Shown: piece by piece, positions 35,377-45,339 of the stretch
Numbering within the stretch: the stretch's first letter is position 1
How the letters are laid out: each line of letters opens with the position of its first letter
NCBI GenBank assembly: GCA_025617745.1
Contig: CM046873.1
Span: forward strand, 24,411,547 to 24,475,546
Direction: 5' to 3'
Origin: Heliocidaris erythrogramma
Taxonomy: Eukaryota > Echinodermata > Echinoidea > Camarodonta > Echinometridae
Length of the DNA stretch: 64,000 bases
Made by a program: the position numbers and the translations under genes
Notes under the pieces: model-generated
What the model saw: only the letters and a program-made list of their open reading frames with translations
Databases searched by the model: none
Told to the model about the DNA's origin: nothing

Positions 35377-37197
35377 ATGGCTTCACACATGGCTTCAGTG
35401 ATCCAAGGCCTTGAGTGTTCTCTGTGCTTTAACCTTCTAGAAGAACCTAAGCTTCTATCTTGCACTCATTCATTCTGTGAGAAATGCCTTCAACAGCTTC
35501 ATCACTCTCAGCGAAAGAACATCAAAATCGTATGCCCCCTCTGTCGTCAGATCACTCAAATTGGCAACAAAAACGTGTCCAGTCTTAAAACAAATGTTCC
35601 TCTCAAGTCCATGGTTGGTGACGCGAAGACAACCAGGAAGATATGTACTGTCTGTGACCCGGAAGACAAATCTCTGTCAGTGCACTACTGCCAGCAATGT
35701 GGAGATTTCCTGTGCCAAGCGTGCCTAGATGCCCACGGGAAGTTTAAGAAGACGGCGAATCACATTGTAGTCAGCGTGGGTGATATCAAGAGCAGGAAGG
35801 TGAAAGTCAAGGAGATATGTCGGAAGCATCCAGGAGAAGAGAGGTCATATGTGTGTACATCATGCAAGGTGTCTATCTGCTTCAGATGCCGCATGCTTGA
35901 TCACAACGGATCAGATCACGGGGTTCAAGAAGTAGAAAACTTCAAGAAGAACATGAAGGATGAGATTCAATCTCTCCAGAAAAGAGGGATGGAGAAAATG
36001 GAGAAAATCAAGTCGTACACAAAGGTGGTCCGAGAGGAGACTGCGAAGGTTGAAGCCATTATTGCCGAGAGAGAAGCTGATATCGAAACGGCATTCGACG
36101 AGACACTTCTCTTATTGAACAAGAAGAAAAATGCTCTACTCAATCAGTGCAAAGAACAGAAAAAGAAACTAAAAGAAGAACTTTGCAGAAATGGTAAGAA
36201 TGGAGATGAGATAATAAATAGTCTAAATAGTGCATGTGAGTTGGTTGGTAATGGTGTAAGAGCATTGCTTGAGGGTGAGGCGTTGGTAGTACATAGCAAT
36301 CTCTGTAGGGAATTACAGGCTATGTTAGATAGCGATGATCCTGATGAATCAAAACCAAAACAGGTTACAATTCAAGCGGAAGGCGTGACATTTACCCGAT
36401 GCATTCTTGATGATGAACATAATATAGGGATGTTAAACATAAAAGACTGGGTACTTGAAAAGGTAGCCGAGTGTAGCATTTCTAAGAAAGAACCTTGTAG
36501 GATGGCCCAAACTAAATATGGTAAGATGTTAGTGGGGTATGAGGATGGTGATATCGAGGAGTTCACTGTCAGTGGTTCACATAAAACAGTGCTGAAGGAT
36601 GTGAGAGTGATGGGTGTGTCTGTCTTATCTGATGGTCGCTATGTTGTACGTGATTGGGATGAGAAGATCTCTCTCTACTCCTCTGACTGGAACAAACTTG
36701 ATACCAAAGAGTTTAATATGAAGTATAGTATTGACTTGGGTGGCATGGATGTAGATAAATGTAACAACATCTATGTTGGGTATTTTAAAGCTAAGACGAT
36801 ACTTGTGTTCACACCAGAGGGTGGGGCACCGATTAGGGAGATCCCCTGCCGTGGCTGTATGCCCTACAAGATATGTACAATGAATCACAGTAACATGCTG
36901 GTTGTCAGTGATGGATCCACTGTTCGAGTGATCGATCAACATGGTACAGTGAAACATGACGTCACAAAGAAGGGTTACAGTGCGTGTCCTGCTGTCCTGC
37001 ATGATGATAGCATTCTGATTAGACGGAGAATGGATGAACATGTGAGTATTGATCTGTACACAAACCAACTGAAACATGTGAGAACAGTCTTTAGTGGGCT
37101 GAAGTGCCAGAGTATTTACTGGGATTTGAGAGAGTTCTCATCAGGAGAGATCGCGTTTTGCGACGAATCCCAATTCTATGTCTTACGTCAATGCTAG
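35377..37197 (+). CDS. TRIM-family E3 ubiquitin ligase, paralogue 1
   Basis: 606-residue single-exon protein. Visible domains in order: a C3HC4 RING (Cys14, Cys17, Cys29, His31, Cys34, Cys37, Cys53, Cys56); B-box 1 (about 88-131: Cys90, Cys93, Cys105, Cys108, Cys113, Cys116, His120, His129); B-box 2 (about 148-181: Cys148, His151, Cys160, Cys163, Cys168, Cys171, His176, His181); a charged coiled coil (about 185-290); and a C-terminal half (about 370-606) with repeating strand patterns ending in DG/SDG-type turns, like a six-bladed NHL-type propeller. RING, B-boxes and coiled coil in this order define TRIM E3 ligases; TRIM56-like or TRIM45-like labels are usual for such invertebrate proteins. 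It probably ubiquitinates partners in the cytoplasm, with the propeller choosing the target. The first Met is preferred because it is conserved in the paralogue; Met5 is not. All zinc ligands are intact, so it is likely functional. Confidence 0.95.
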   Translation: MASHMASVIQGLECSLCFNLLEEPKLLSCTHSFCEKCLQQLHHSQRKNIKIVCPLCRQITQIGNKNVSSLKTNVPLKSMVGDAKTTRKICTVCDPEDKSLSVHYCQQCGDFLCQACLDAHGKFKKTANHIVVSVGDIKSRKVKVKEICRKHPGEERSYVCTSCKVSICFRCRMLDHNGSDHGVQEVENFKKNMKDEIQSLQKRGMEKMEKIKSYTKVVREETAKVEAIIAEREADIETAFDETLLLLNKKKNALLNQCKEQKKKLKEELCRNGKNGDEIINSLNSACELVGNGVRALLEGEALVVHSNLCRELQAMLDSDDPDESKPKQVTIQAEGVTFTRCILDDEHNIGMLNIKDWVLEKVAECSISKKEPCRMAQTKYGKMLVGYEDGDIEEFTVSGSHKTVLKDVRVMGVSVLSDGRYVVRDWDEKISLYSSDWNKLDTKEFNMKYSIDLGGMDVDKCNNIYVGYFKAKTILVFTPEGGAPIREIPCRGCMPYKICTMNHSNMLVVSDGSTVRVIDQHGTVKHDVTKKGYSACPAVLHDDSILIRRRMDEHVSIDLYTNQLKHVRTVFSGLKCQSIYWDLREFSSGEIAFCDESQFYVLRQC

Positions 37198-37812
37198 ATA
37201 TCAAACTATTTTTGAAAAAGCGATGCCAACAACTTTAGACAGATCAATTCCCTTTTTATTTCCAAGAGAGATCTTGAAATTAATATTGTTATTTAAAAGC
37301 ACCATAACCCACTGATCAAAACATGGTTTGCAAGAAAATTTCTAGACATTATGAATTTTTAAACATCATAGGCCTACTCAATTTAATTAAACTTCAATAC
37401 AAAATGGTTTACCTCACCACATATTCTCAAAGCATAAACTGAATTGCCCATTATTGCGTCAAATACAATTCAAACTGCAGGTTACATGAATTGCACATAG
37501 AATAAAAAGTTGGTATAAAATGTTGCTGATACTAACAAAGTAATTAAACATTCATTATAACTTTATGCTAATACATACTTAATAGGTGTTATTAATAGTA
37601 GGAGCAATTATTCTTAATATATCCCAGTTCATGATATGGACTGTCCATTATCTTTGCTGTCCGTCATAATACTGAGTCTGCTATTGAAAACGGTTGTCAG
37701 CAAATCCCTCTGTTAAACCTTTCTCATCTTTTTATTTATCAAATTTCTCAGTTTTAATGTAGCGTGTGTGGGTATGAGCGGATGTGTGCGGTTGGGCGTG
37801 TTTAACCGTATG
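37198..37812 (+). other. 3' flank and probable 3' UTR of TRIM gene 1
   Basis: Closely parallel to 59658-60240. No other gene. AATAAA at 37501-37506 is conserved in the paralogue (59950-59955) and is the best candidate polyadenylation signal. Confidence 0.55.
37501..37506 (+). terminator. Candidate polyadenylation signal, TRIM gene 1
   Basis: AATAAA about 300 bases after the stop codon, in a segment retained in both paralogues. The cleavage site was not determined. Confidence 0.45.
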
Positions 37813-37973
37813 TCCGAGGACCTTTTCGGACAGAGAACAAAAAAAAAATCATGAGAACAATGGTCCTCGGAAGCCGGACAATAGTCCTCGAACGTCGAAC
37901 AATGAATTTGTGCCTTATTCCGTCGACTGTCCGAGGACGGAGGAACAATAGAGGAACAATAATTGTCCTCGGA
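37813..37973 (-). mobile_element. Foldback-type MITE, copy 2 (inverted)
   Basis: Reverse-complement copy of the element at 8700-8858, with the same TCCGAGGAC ends and internal repeats. The matching place downstream of TRIM gene 2 (near 60235-60260) lacks it, so it inserted after the segmental duplication. Confidence 0.8.
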
Positions 37974-38426
37974 AGTAAAGCAATACAAGTCTGTGTGTTT
38001 GTGTGTGTGTGTGTGTCTATGAATACGTAAATGTAACTGCGAAATAGGATTTTAACAGAACTCCAATTAATGAAATATCCAATGCGCTATAATTACCAAT
38101 TGTCACAACGATTATTGTTATATTTTTGTATCAGACATATAGGAGTCTGTCTGTATAACGGATAAATGATAGACAGCCATCTTTTTGTTGCAAAGTTACC
38201 TTTTAGTTTTAAAGATTGCCAACGTATTCTCTCATTGAAAAGCTACGTTTTTCATTATAAAGACAATCCAATTCATCTATACAACTGTACAAAATAAGTT
38301 TTTGCATTGAACGTAAATGTGGGCGCCTAATATAAATAGGCGTCCGCCATATACAATTTTGATACGCCAACTTTTGGCGTCACGAAGTCTTATAATTATT
38401 TTAGGCTGTCCCATTTGGCTCTACCA

Positions 38427-38458
<32 letters not shown>

Positions 38459-39106
38459 CCTTTCTCTTTCTCTCTCTCCCTTTCTCTTTCTCTCTCTCTC
38501 TTTCTCTCTCTCGCTCTCTCTCTCCATCCCTCTCTTCCCGGCCCTCTATTTTGTTCTTTCTCTATTATTTCTTTCTATGGTACATTTTTCCCACTTAACG
38601 TTCTTCCTGTTTACTAATCTTTTCCATTTTAAATTTTATCCCTCATTTGTATTTCCCTCTTTCTACATTGTTTTCTTTTCTTTGTTGTCTTTATACATAG
38701 AAAATGTTTCCCTAAACGCCAGCTTTTATTGACTATGTGAAGTGTGTTTTCTTAAAAGCACTATATTTTACCATGAAAATGTTCAGCTGCCACTTTCGGA
38801 TACGTTATGGGGCTATGTACATTGTGTTTTGCATATATCTTTAAGTGAATTTCTTCGGTAGGATTTTACGATCTTTTAAATAATACATGTACATATATTT
38901 TAAATAATGAGACCTATGACCTTTTTTTTACTCTATGTACTTTGTGGTTGCTAAAATGAGCTGTAACTTATAAATGTTATATTTGTGATTTAGTTATCAT
39001 ATAAGTATCGTTATTTTTTTCATAAAGATCCCCTCATAGTACAAATAACTGATAGCCTGCTTACTTTTATAAAGTATCATAAAAAATCATAATAATGTAC
39101 TATTAC
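37974..39106. repeat. Segmental duplication downstream of TRIM gene 1
   Basis: Paralogous to about 60260-61600: GGATAAATGATAGAC, TGTACAAAATAAGTTTTTG, the CT tract at 38428-38525 (60894-60960) and GTACATTGTGTTTTGC. The Ser/Leu-rich frames over the CT tract are not genes. Confidence 0.85.
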
Positions 39107-39116
39107 CGGGGTCTAC

Positions 39117-39183
39117 TCGCTATTTTTAGGACCGCTATTCATTTTAGTCACGCGTTATGGATAGCGGTCCTTACGACTAGCGA
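39117..39183. repeat. Short foldback palindrome
   Basis: Outer arms TCGCTA/TAGCGA and inner arms GGACCGCTAT/ATAGCGGTCC form a hairpin of about 67 bases. A decayed version is at 61607-61700 in the paralogous unit, so it predates the duplication. Confidence 0.75.
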
Positions 39184-39341
39184 TGTAACCCCCTATTTCC
39201 AATCCCCCTTGTTATCCCTTTCAGCATCAATTTTCATATCTACGATTCTTATCTCTTTAAAGTCATATGTCTTTGCTTTCTCCTTTCTCTGATCCTTGTT
39301 TATCCCTTCCCCCTCTCTCTCACTCTCTCTCTCTCCCTCTG

Positions 39342-39401
<60 letters not shown>

Positions 39402-41418
39402 TCTCTCTCTCTCTCTCTCTCTCTCTCGTATTGCCTCTATTTACACACAAATAAAAATCACCTTCTAAAGAAATGCCGTTAAGTATGTGAAATACATTGG
39501 TGAATAATTTACTGATAATTTATTGATTTTATTTCTAGCTACATGCGTTCATAAAACTTTTTCAATGCTCATACCTGCCTTTATGCCAGGTTAAAAAAAA
39601 ATATATCACATTATAATTCTCTTTAATTACTCAAAGATCCCGGTTCCAAATGAGTTAAGATTCATATAGTGCGATTTTTTTTTGTATTATTAACTATATT
39701 AACAGGCATTTTTTCGTCGAATCCCATCATATACGGAAAAAAGAAAAGAGGATTTCTGACAAAAAAAAACAGTAGAAATGATATAGTGATGATTGTTGTA
39801 TGTACATGATTACACGTTGCTAAATACGTTACATTTCCGATTATTATGTATTATCATGTTATTGCTTTACAAACAAATCTATTTACAGTGTTCGATAAAT
39901 TCACTGATTCTTTCACGTCGTCAGTAAGTTATTTCATTTAGGGTATGGACCTATTCTGATTTCATATAGCCATCCTCACTTTTAGAATGAGATCGTCTAA
40001 CTTCATTTAAGTACACCTACTCATTCTTACGTAAGTTGTTAAGGGATAACTCGATTTATTGCGAGTCCTGGCTATTACATCAAATTTTCATCCGTGTTTC
40101 CGATGATCCGAAATTCCCTCTGGCGACTTTTGGTTGGGCTTAGGTCAATAATGGTCAAGGGGGGCTTTTCATGTAGTAGTTTGTCGGTTATTTTTAACGA
40201 CAAATTTGCTCTCAGTCAATCAGATGCAAGGATTTCAGTAGCTTTTAAACAGTTTTTGCAACTTGTCATTGATGTCAAGTTTCATGAAACAGTGCCCAGA
40301 AGTAGTGTTCAGTCCATGGTTGGTTGGAATTTTTATAAAAAGTTGACTAATGTTAGAAGGTGACCGGGGAGCAGCTGTCGTCAGACTTATGTTCTGCAGT
40401 TTTCTTTCATCCTAATTTGTACTTACTGCTAAGAATATATTAATGAAACGTTTAATATCATCCTAAAATATACCAGCTCTAAAGAAAAGACAACAAACTA
40501 TTGCAAATTCTAAGATCAGAATTATCTGTAAAAATTGGCGTTTATATGTTTTTCATTCTTTACATTTTCTTTGCTGAGGTTATGAAACTGAATGCCATTT
40601 CTGTTAGATCACAATCTTTGCTACTGTAACTAACATGAACATTTTGAACATATAACCTTAATTATATTCCAGCTTAGTTTAGTTTTTGCTTATACTTTTC
40701 GGCTGTTTAACCTGATCGCACGGTCGTTTACAGTGTATGCAATATTCGAAAATGTACAGAACATGATTAAAAGAAGTATAACAATACGACGAATATGGAA
40801 TAATTTTATGTGAAATGATGTCAAGGACGGGATGGCACAGGAGAAATGGAGATGCAGAGAGAGAGAGAGAGAGAGACAGGGGAGAGATGAGCTGAGAGAG
40901 AGAGAGAGAGAGATGGGCTGTTGAGACAGGGCATTGCAGGGAGAGAGAGAAAAAAGGGAGGTGAAAATTATTTTCTCATACATTGTATATACATGATGTA
41001 TGTAAGAAATAATTATGTACACTGTGAATACGAAAATGCTATGACGCTGTTTCACCCTCAGTGATGTGTGATGTATGTAGTGAAATAATATATTCCAATA
41101 TTTACCTCCATTACAGCAGTAGTGCTTTAAAGATTATTTGTGTGTTTAAAAAAAGAGTGGAAATTCTTTTATAATCATGTGTTGATTTCTCGCCGGTAGA
41201 TCAATTGGATACAATGAATAGATGAAGGTTTACACCTAGTAAGAAGACAACCTTATATAATTCAAACGATACCTGATTACACAAGATTCCCCCCCCCCCC
41301 CATCCCGGTCCTACGCCACGCCCTCTATATGCCTATGTAGGGGGTGCGGATCGTTTGATGAACATCTAGTATGTTTTAAAAGTACATGTATTGAAATTTT
41401 TCTCCCTTTCTTCCTCTT
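39184..41418. repeat. Unit B, left part
   Basis: Paralogous to 61700-63360 and, from about 40320, to 16920-17830. Holds CT and CA microsatellites (39310-39426) and a GA tract with GAGACAGGGCATTGCAGG (about 40922). No gene. Confidence 0.85.
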
Positions 41419-41744
41419 CACTGTAAAAAACTGTGTAATTTTACAGTAAATATGGTGTCAGCAGAGTCGCCATAACTTCTGATGTAAAAATACAGATAAG
41501 TTGTAACTTTTTCCTATGCCATTGATGTACAAATATCATCTGGGGCCTGTGAAATAAAGAGATAAAGCAATCTTACGATTGATATCAATCGTAAGTCTAT
41601 GGCAAACCATGTACTAAAGAGTTACAATTGATTGTAAGATTGATTGTATCTCTTTATGTTACAGGCCCCAGATTAGCTGTTATGAGTAAATACAGAACTA
41701 ATCTGTATTTTCCCCCTGTAAAAATACAGATATTTTTTACAGTG
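41419..41744. mobile_element. MITE with internal snap-back, 326 bp
   Basis: Ends CACTGTAAAAAA and TTTTTTACAGTG are inverted. A second inverted pair, ATCTGGGGCCTGT (41538) and ACAGGCCCCAGAT (about 41661), with GATAAAG and ATTGATATCAAT blocks, makes most of the element self-complementary. Paralogous CT-rich regions at 17870 and 52440 lack it. Confidence 0.8.
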
Positions 41745-42981
41745 TTTTATTTTCCTCCCATAAGTTCCCCATCTCCACCCACACTCTCTCCCTCTTGTTG
41801 CTTTTTTCTCTCTCTCTTCCCTCCCTTTCTCCCTCTCTCTTTCTCTCTCTCTCTCTTTTTCTCTCTCTCCCTCCCTCCTGCTTTCTTTCCTCTGTCTCGT
41901 ACACACCCCCTTCTCTCCCTCTTTCTCCCCAATTAACCCTTTCACTTCACTTTACCAATACTCCCATATCCAGTCACTACCGAACCAAAAATAAAATATC
42001 ATACATACCTTGAATTCAATTTGGCACTTTTAATATAAATTTCTCTTGTTTGTGATAGTTATGTCCGTTTCTTCTCTGTCTTCACTCTTTCACTCTTTCT
42101 TCTATAATTGCTGTACATCCGAGGTATCAACTACCTGGTAGGCTTGTTATTGTTTGACAAGGGATATAGATTTGATGCGCCCACCCCGGTTGTCTCAATA
42201 CGTGGGTCTCAGAATGTTGAAGGGAGCGGCGCAACCCCGCATTTCGGGAGCATGCAGATGGATGCTGACTTCCCAAATCCTATCCACTTTTTTTTTGTCA
42301 TTCTGGTTCACTCAGAATCATCGGCTCATAGACACTCATCAAATCATGGGCACAAGTTGACTATGTCTCTAAGAAATAGCTAGGAATTAAAATGTATTTC
42401 TTCCATGTATTTGACCATACTCTCTCTCTCTCTCTCTCTCTCTTTCTTTCCTCCTCTCTCTCTCTCTCACACACACAGGCGTTCTGTTTACATATTTTTT
42501 ATAAAACAAAAAAACTTCATTATTCATGAACTATAGGTAAAGTGCGTTTTGTGAAAAAAACTTCACCATATTTGCATCTAAATACCATCTCCTAACTCTA
42601 TATATCTGCCTGTATATAGGCCAAATTGTGTCTTGTTAATATAACCTTGTATTTATTTGTAAACAAACTGTTTACATTATAAAAAAATGTTTCCCTCAAC
42701 ACCAGTAGGATTATCCATGAACTATGTAAAGTACCTTTTGTGAAATGCATTGCATCATATTTGCACATATAACCTTCCCCTGTCTCTAGTCGATTTTCTA
42801 TAGGCCTGCAATTAGTTCAGATTCTGAAATATTCCTTCATTACGGGATCTCCCACTAGCTGATGCCAGGCCGAGGATGGCGTAATCCCAAAGTCGTATGA
42901 GCGAGGAAATGCGGGATCACGCCATCTCTCGGCCTGGCAACAGTAGTGGGATATCGCGTATATTGGGGAGCTTGCTCTTAA
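41745..42981. repeat. Unit B, middle part
   Basis: Paralogous to 17880-18600 and 52450-53830 (markers CCAGTCACTACCGAACC, AGGGAGCGGCG.AACCCCGCATTT, CCTATCCATGAACTATG or its variant, GTAATCCCAAAGTCGTA). CT microsatellite near 42420-42470. No gene. Confidence 0.85.
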
Positions 42982-43908
42982 AGTAGAACACTCAAGAAAA
43001 TCACAAATATGGCAATTATCACTAGAAATTGGGAAGCTTACAGATGGCAATCGTATAAGTTTTATGTCAACTGCGTATATGATGATTATAAAAACAACAT
43101 AAATAAAAGCTCTTCTCAGCATGTGGAATATCCGAGGATTCGCCAGAAATATAGCGATGTTTTGATGTCGTCATACGAGGGATCGATCCTGCTTAAGCAG
43201 ACGACGTCCTATAATGAATGAACGTAATTGCAACGCAATTATTTATCAAATTATAAAGAGTTTGGTACATTTAAACATGACCTTATTTCACACCATTCTA
43301 AAAGGGAAAGTGAACTGATTCTGATAACTAAAACCGTTTGATTGTAAATACACAGGAGAAGGGTCAATGATCAATGAAATAAACCCCATTTTCAAATTGA
43401 AAAGCCCTGCGAATAATAGCTGGATGGTATTCGTTCCCTCTTGAAACGCCGAACATGCCGCGGTGCAAGCAGCTGAAAATACAATGGCGTCTTATTTTGT
43501 TTACAAGTGACTGATTCCTTTATTTTTTTAACGCTGCATTTTTCATCAAAATAATACCATACACGAAGTTAAGAGTGAGGCAACAGACTAACATTAAGAC
43601 TGACGCTAGTCAAGTAAGAGAAATAAGTGAAGAGGAGATGACAAAACAGGCACTGAAAAATGTGTATAATGTTATGGGACATCGTCTGCTTAGACAGGAC
43701 TCGCCCCTCTTGTGTCGTCACACATCTCAGCAGCGTTCAAGGAGCTTTTCAGCTGCTATATCGGGGGCTGTATTTTACCGTTTTATAATTGATAATAATC
43801 ATTAATTCAAATGTTTCCAAGCTTTAAATTTCGATAACCTTGTTTAATTTATGCCATCTATGCAATAATAAGTATTAAGCCAATATTTAAAATCATTAGT
43901 GTTCTACT
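42982..43908 (+). mobile_element. TTAA-flanked 930-bp element, copy 1
   Basis: Perfect 11-bp inverted ends AGTAGAACACT and AGTGTTCTACT, each next to TTAA (42978-42981 and 43909-43912). The unoccupied paralogous site at 53826-53829 carries a single TTAA within the same flanks (GCTC before, ATAAAATCGTTTAGAATC after). This proves insertion with TTAA duplication, as in piggyBac-type transposition. Short frames of 70 and 76 codons inside have no known domain and are broken in the other copies. Non-autonomous. Confidence 0.9.
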
Positions 43909-44090
43909 TTAAATAAAATCGTTTAGAATCTGAACTAGCCCGCAATGTGTCGTGTAAATATGGTATGAAAATGCATTCCTTTGTAAACAAATTTGTTCGA
44001 TGATAGTTTTCTATTAACTTATTTACGATAAAGCTTTGACATTACTTATAGTTTGCAGAAATACTCCGTACGTATGTATGTATTTGAAAA
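43909..44090. repeat. Unit B segment resuming after the 930-bp element
   Basis: Parallels 24595-24755 (GCCCGCAATGTGTCGTGTAA, TTCTATTAACTTATTT, TTTGCAGAAATACTC). No gene. Confidence 0.8.
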
Positions 44091-45060
44091 AATATACCTA
44101 CTTCTTTGTGTTTTTATTAGGAAATCAACAGAAATCACAACAAATACAAGTGATTTACATGATTAAAAACAAAATCATTGAGCTAAAAGAGGAAAACAAA
44201 AACAAAAACAAAAACAAAAAAAAGTAAATATAAAGCAATTGGAACAAAAATTAAAAAAAAAATAATAATAATAATTAAGATGGCAGAAAACTGAGTTACA
44301 AAATAAGTATACATGTAGTTCAAGAACGAAGCTCCGAAACTGAAAAGGTGAACCTAAGGATCGCCGCTGACACCAACCTACCCGCATGGACAAACGACCA
44401 AAAACAAAGTCTCAACCCCACCGACAACCGAAAACATCCGCCCACAACGGAGAGACTGGAATAAGCAGGACCCAGGAGCGGGGTGATCCACATAAACACA
44501 AACACCCCCCTCACACACACACACCCACACACACCCTCAAAAACATCCTCACCCCTCCCCCACACACATACACTCATTCACAAGCACCCCCCCCACACAC
44601 ACACCCAAACGCTCAAACATAAAAAAATCGCTACGCCACCCGATCCGGCCCTTCGCAGCCACTCCGCACGGGATCCTGCGAACCCCACACCCAAAGCCAA
44701 AACCTGTCAAATTAGAGCCCCCACCAAATAAATTCAGCGGCTGCACGGTCAGGCGGTCACGCCGAGGCCAGCGGAAGTCTACGGGTAAAATCTCGGGAGA
44801 TCGCCCTTGAAGTATATGAACTGGCAGCTATTGGCAGTGATGACAATAGGCAAATAATACATTGTGGCCTTCAACTGAGCGAAAAGCAATAAGGCACAAT
44901 TAAACACTACTTAGTCTATTACCTTGGTCCTAGGATACCAGAATCAAATCTCAAAACGCCATATCCTGAAATGGGCAGTCGGTTTATTTTTCTTCCTTGC
45001 TAAAAAAATATACAATTTCTTTTTGTTTTTTTAAGAAAAGATTTAAATGATACAATATTA
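44091..45060. other. Unit-B-specific insertion with a T-poor A/C block
   Basis: Relative to unit A (near 24757), about 970 bases are inserted. It begins with an AAAAC run (about 44197-44222). From about 44280 to 44720 the + strand is strongly A/C-rich with very few T, including CA repeats. Frames on both strands are low-complexity (His/Pro/Thr or Gly/Val/Cys) and are not called as genes. The origin of the insertion is unclear. Confidence 0.55.
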
Positions 45061-45339
45061 GGTAATAAATGATGTCCCTTTCATCAGAATAGACCCTTCA
45101 CCTTATTGATTTTTTCAGGAAAAACATTAAATTTGTTTTATATTGCATATTATTGTCAGTTGTGAAAAGGTATGCCATGTTAATCAAGGTAGATATCAAA
45201 GTATGTGTGTCATAATTTTACGATTAAATTCAGTGCAGTAGCAACGATACTTTTCATGGTGGAGAAACTGAATTGTAGGTTTAGTTCTCCAGGGTTACAC
45301 CATGTAATAAAGGGGGGTTATCATTCAGCGAAAAAATCT

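Noticed and set aside
36625..37077. Antisense open frame inside TRIM gene 1 (and its equivalent at 59037-59537)
   Set aside because: Shadow of a well-supported gene on the other strand; retained in both only because the genes are paralogous.
38317..38732. Ser/Leu-rich membrane protein frames
   Set aside because: Direct translation of a CT tract that also occurs, with different length, in the paralogous unit.
43575..43805. 76-codon frame in the 930-bp element
   Set aside because: Interrupted by a stop in copy 2 (near 50905) and without recognisable domain, so not called as a gene.
44386..44746. His/Thr/Pro-rich and Gly/Val/Cys-rich frames on both strands
   Set aside because: Products of the A/C-biased CA-repeat block rather than coding sequence.
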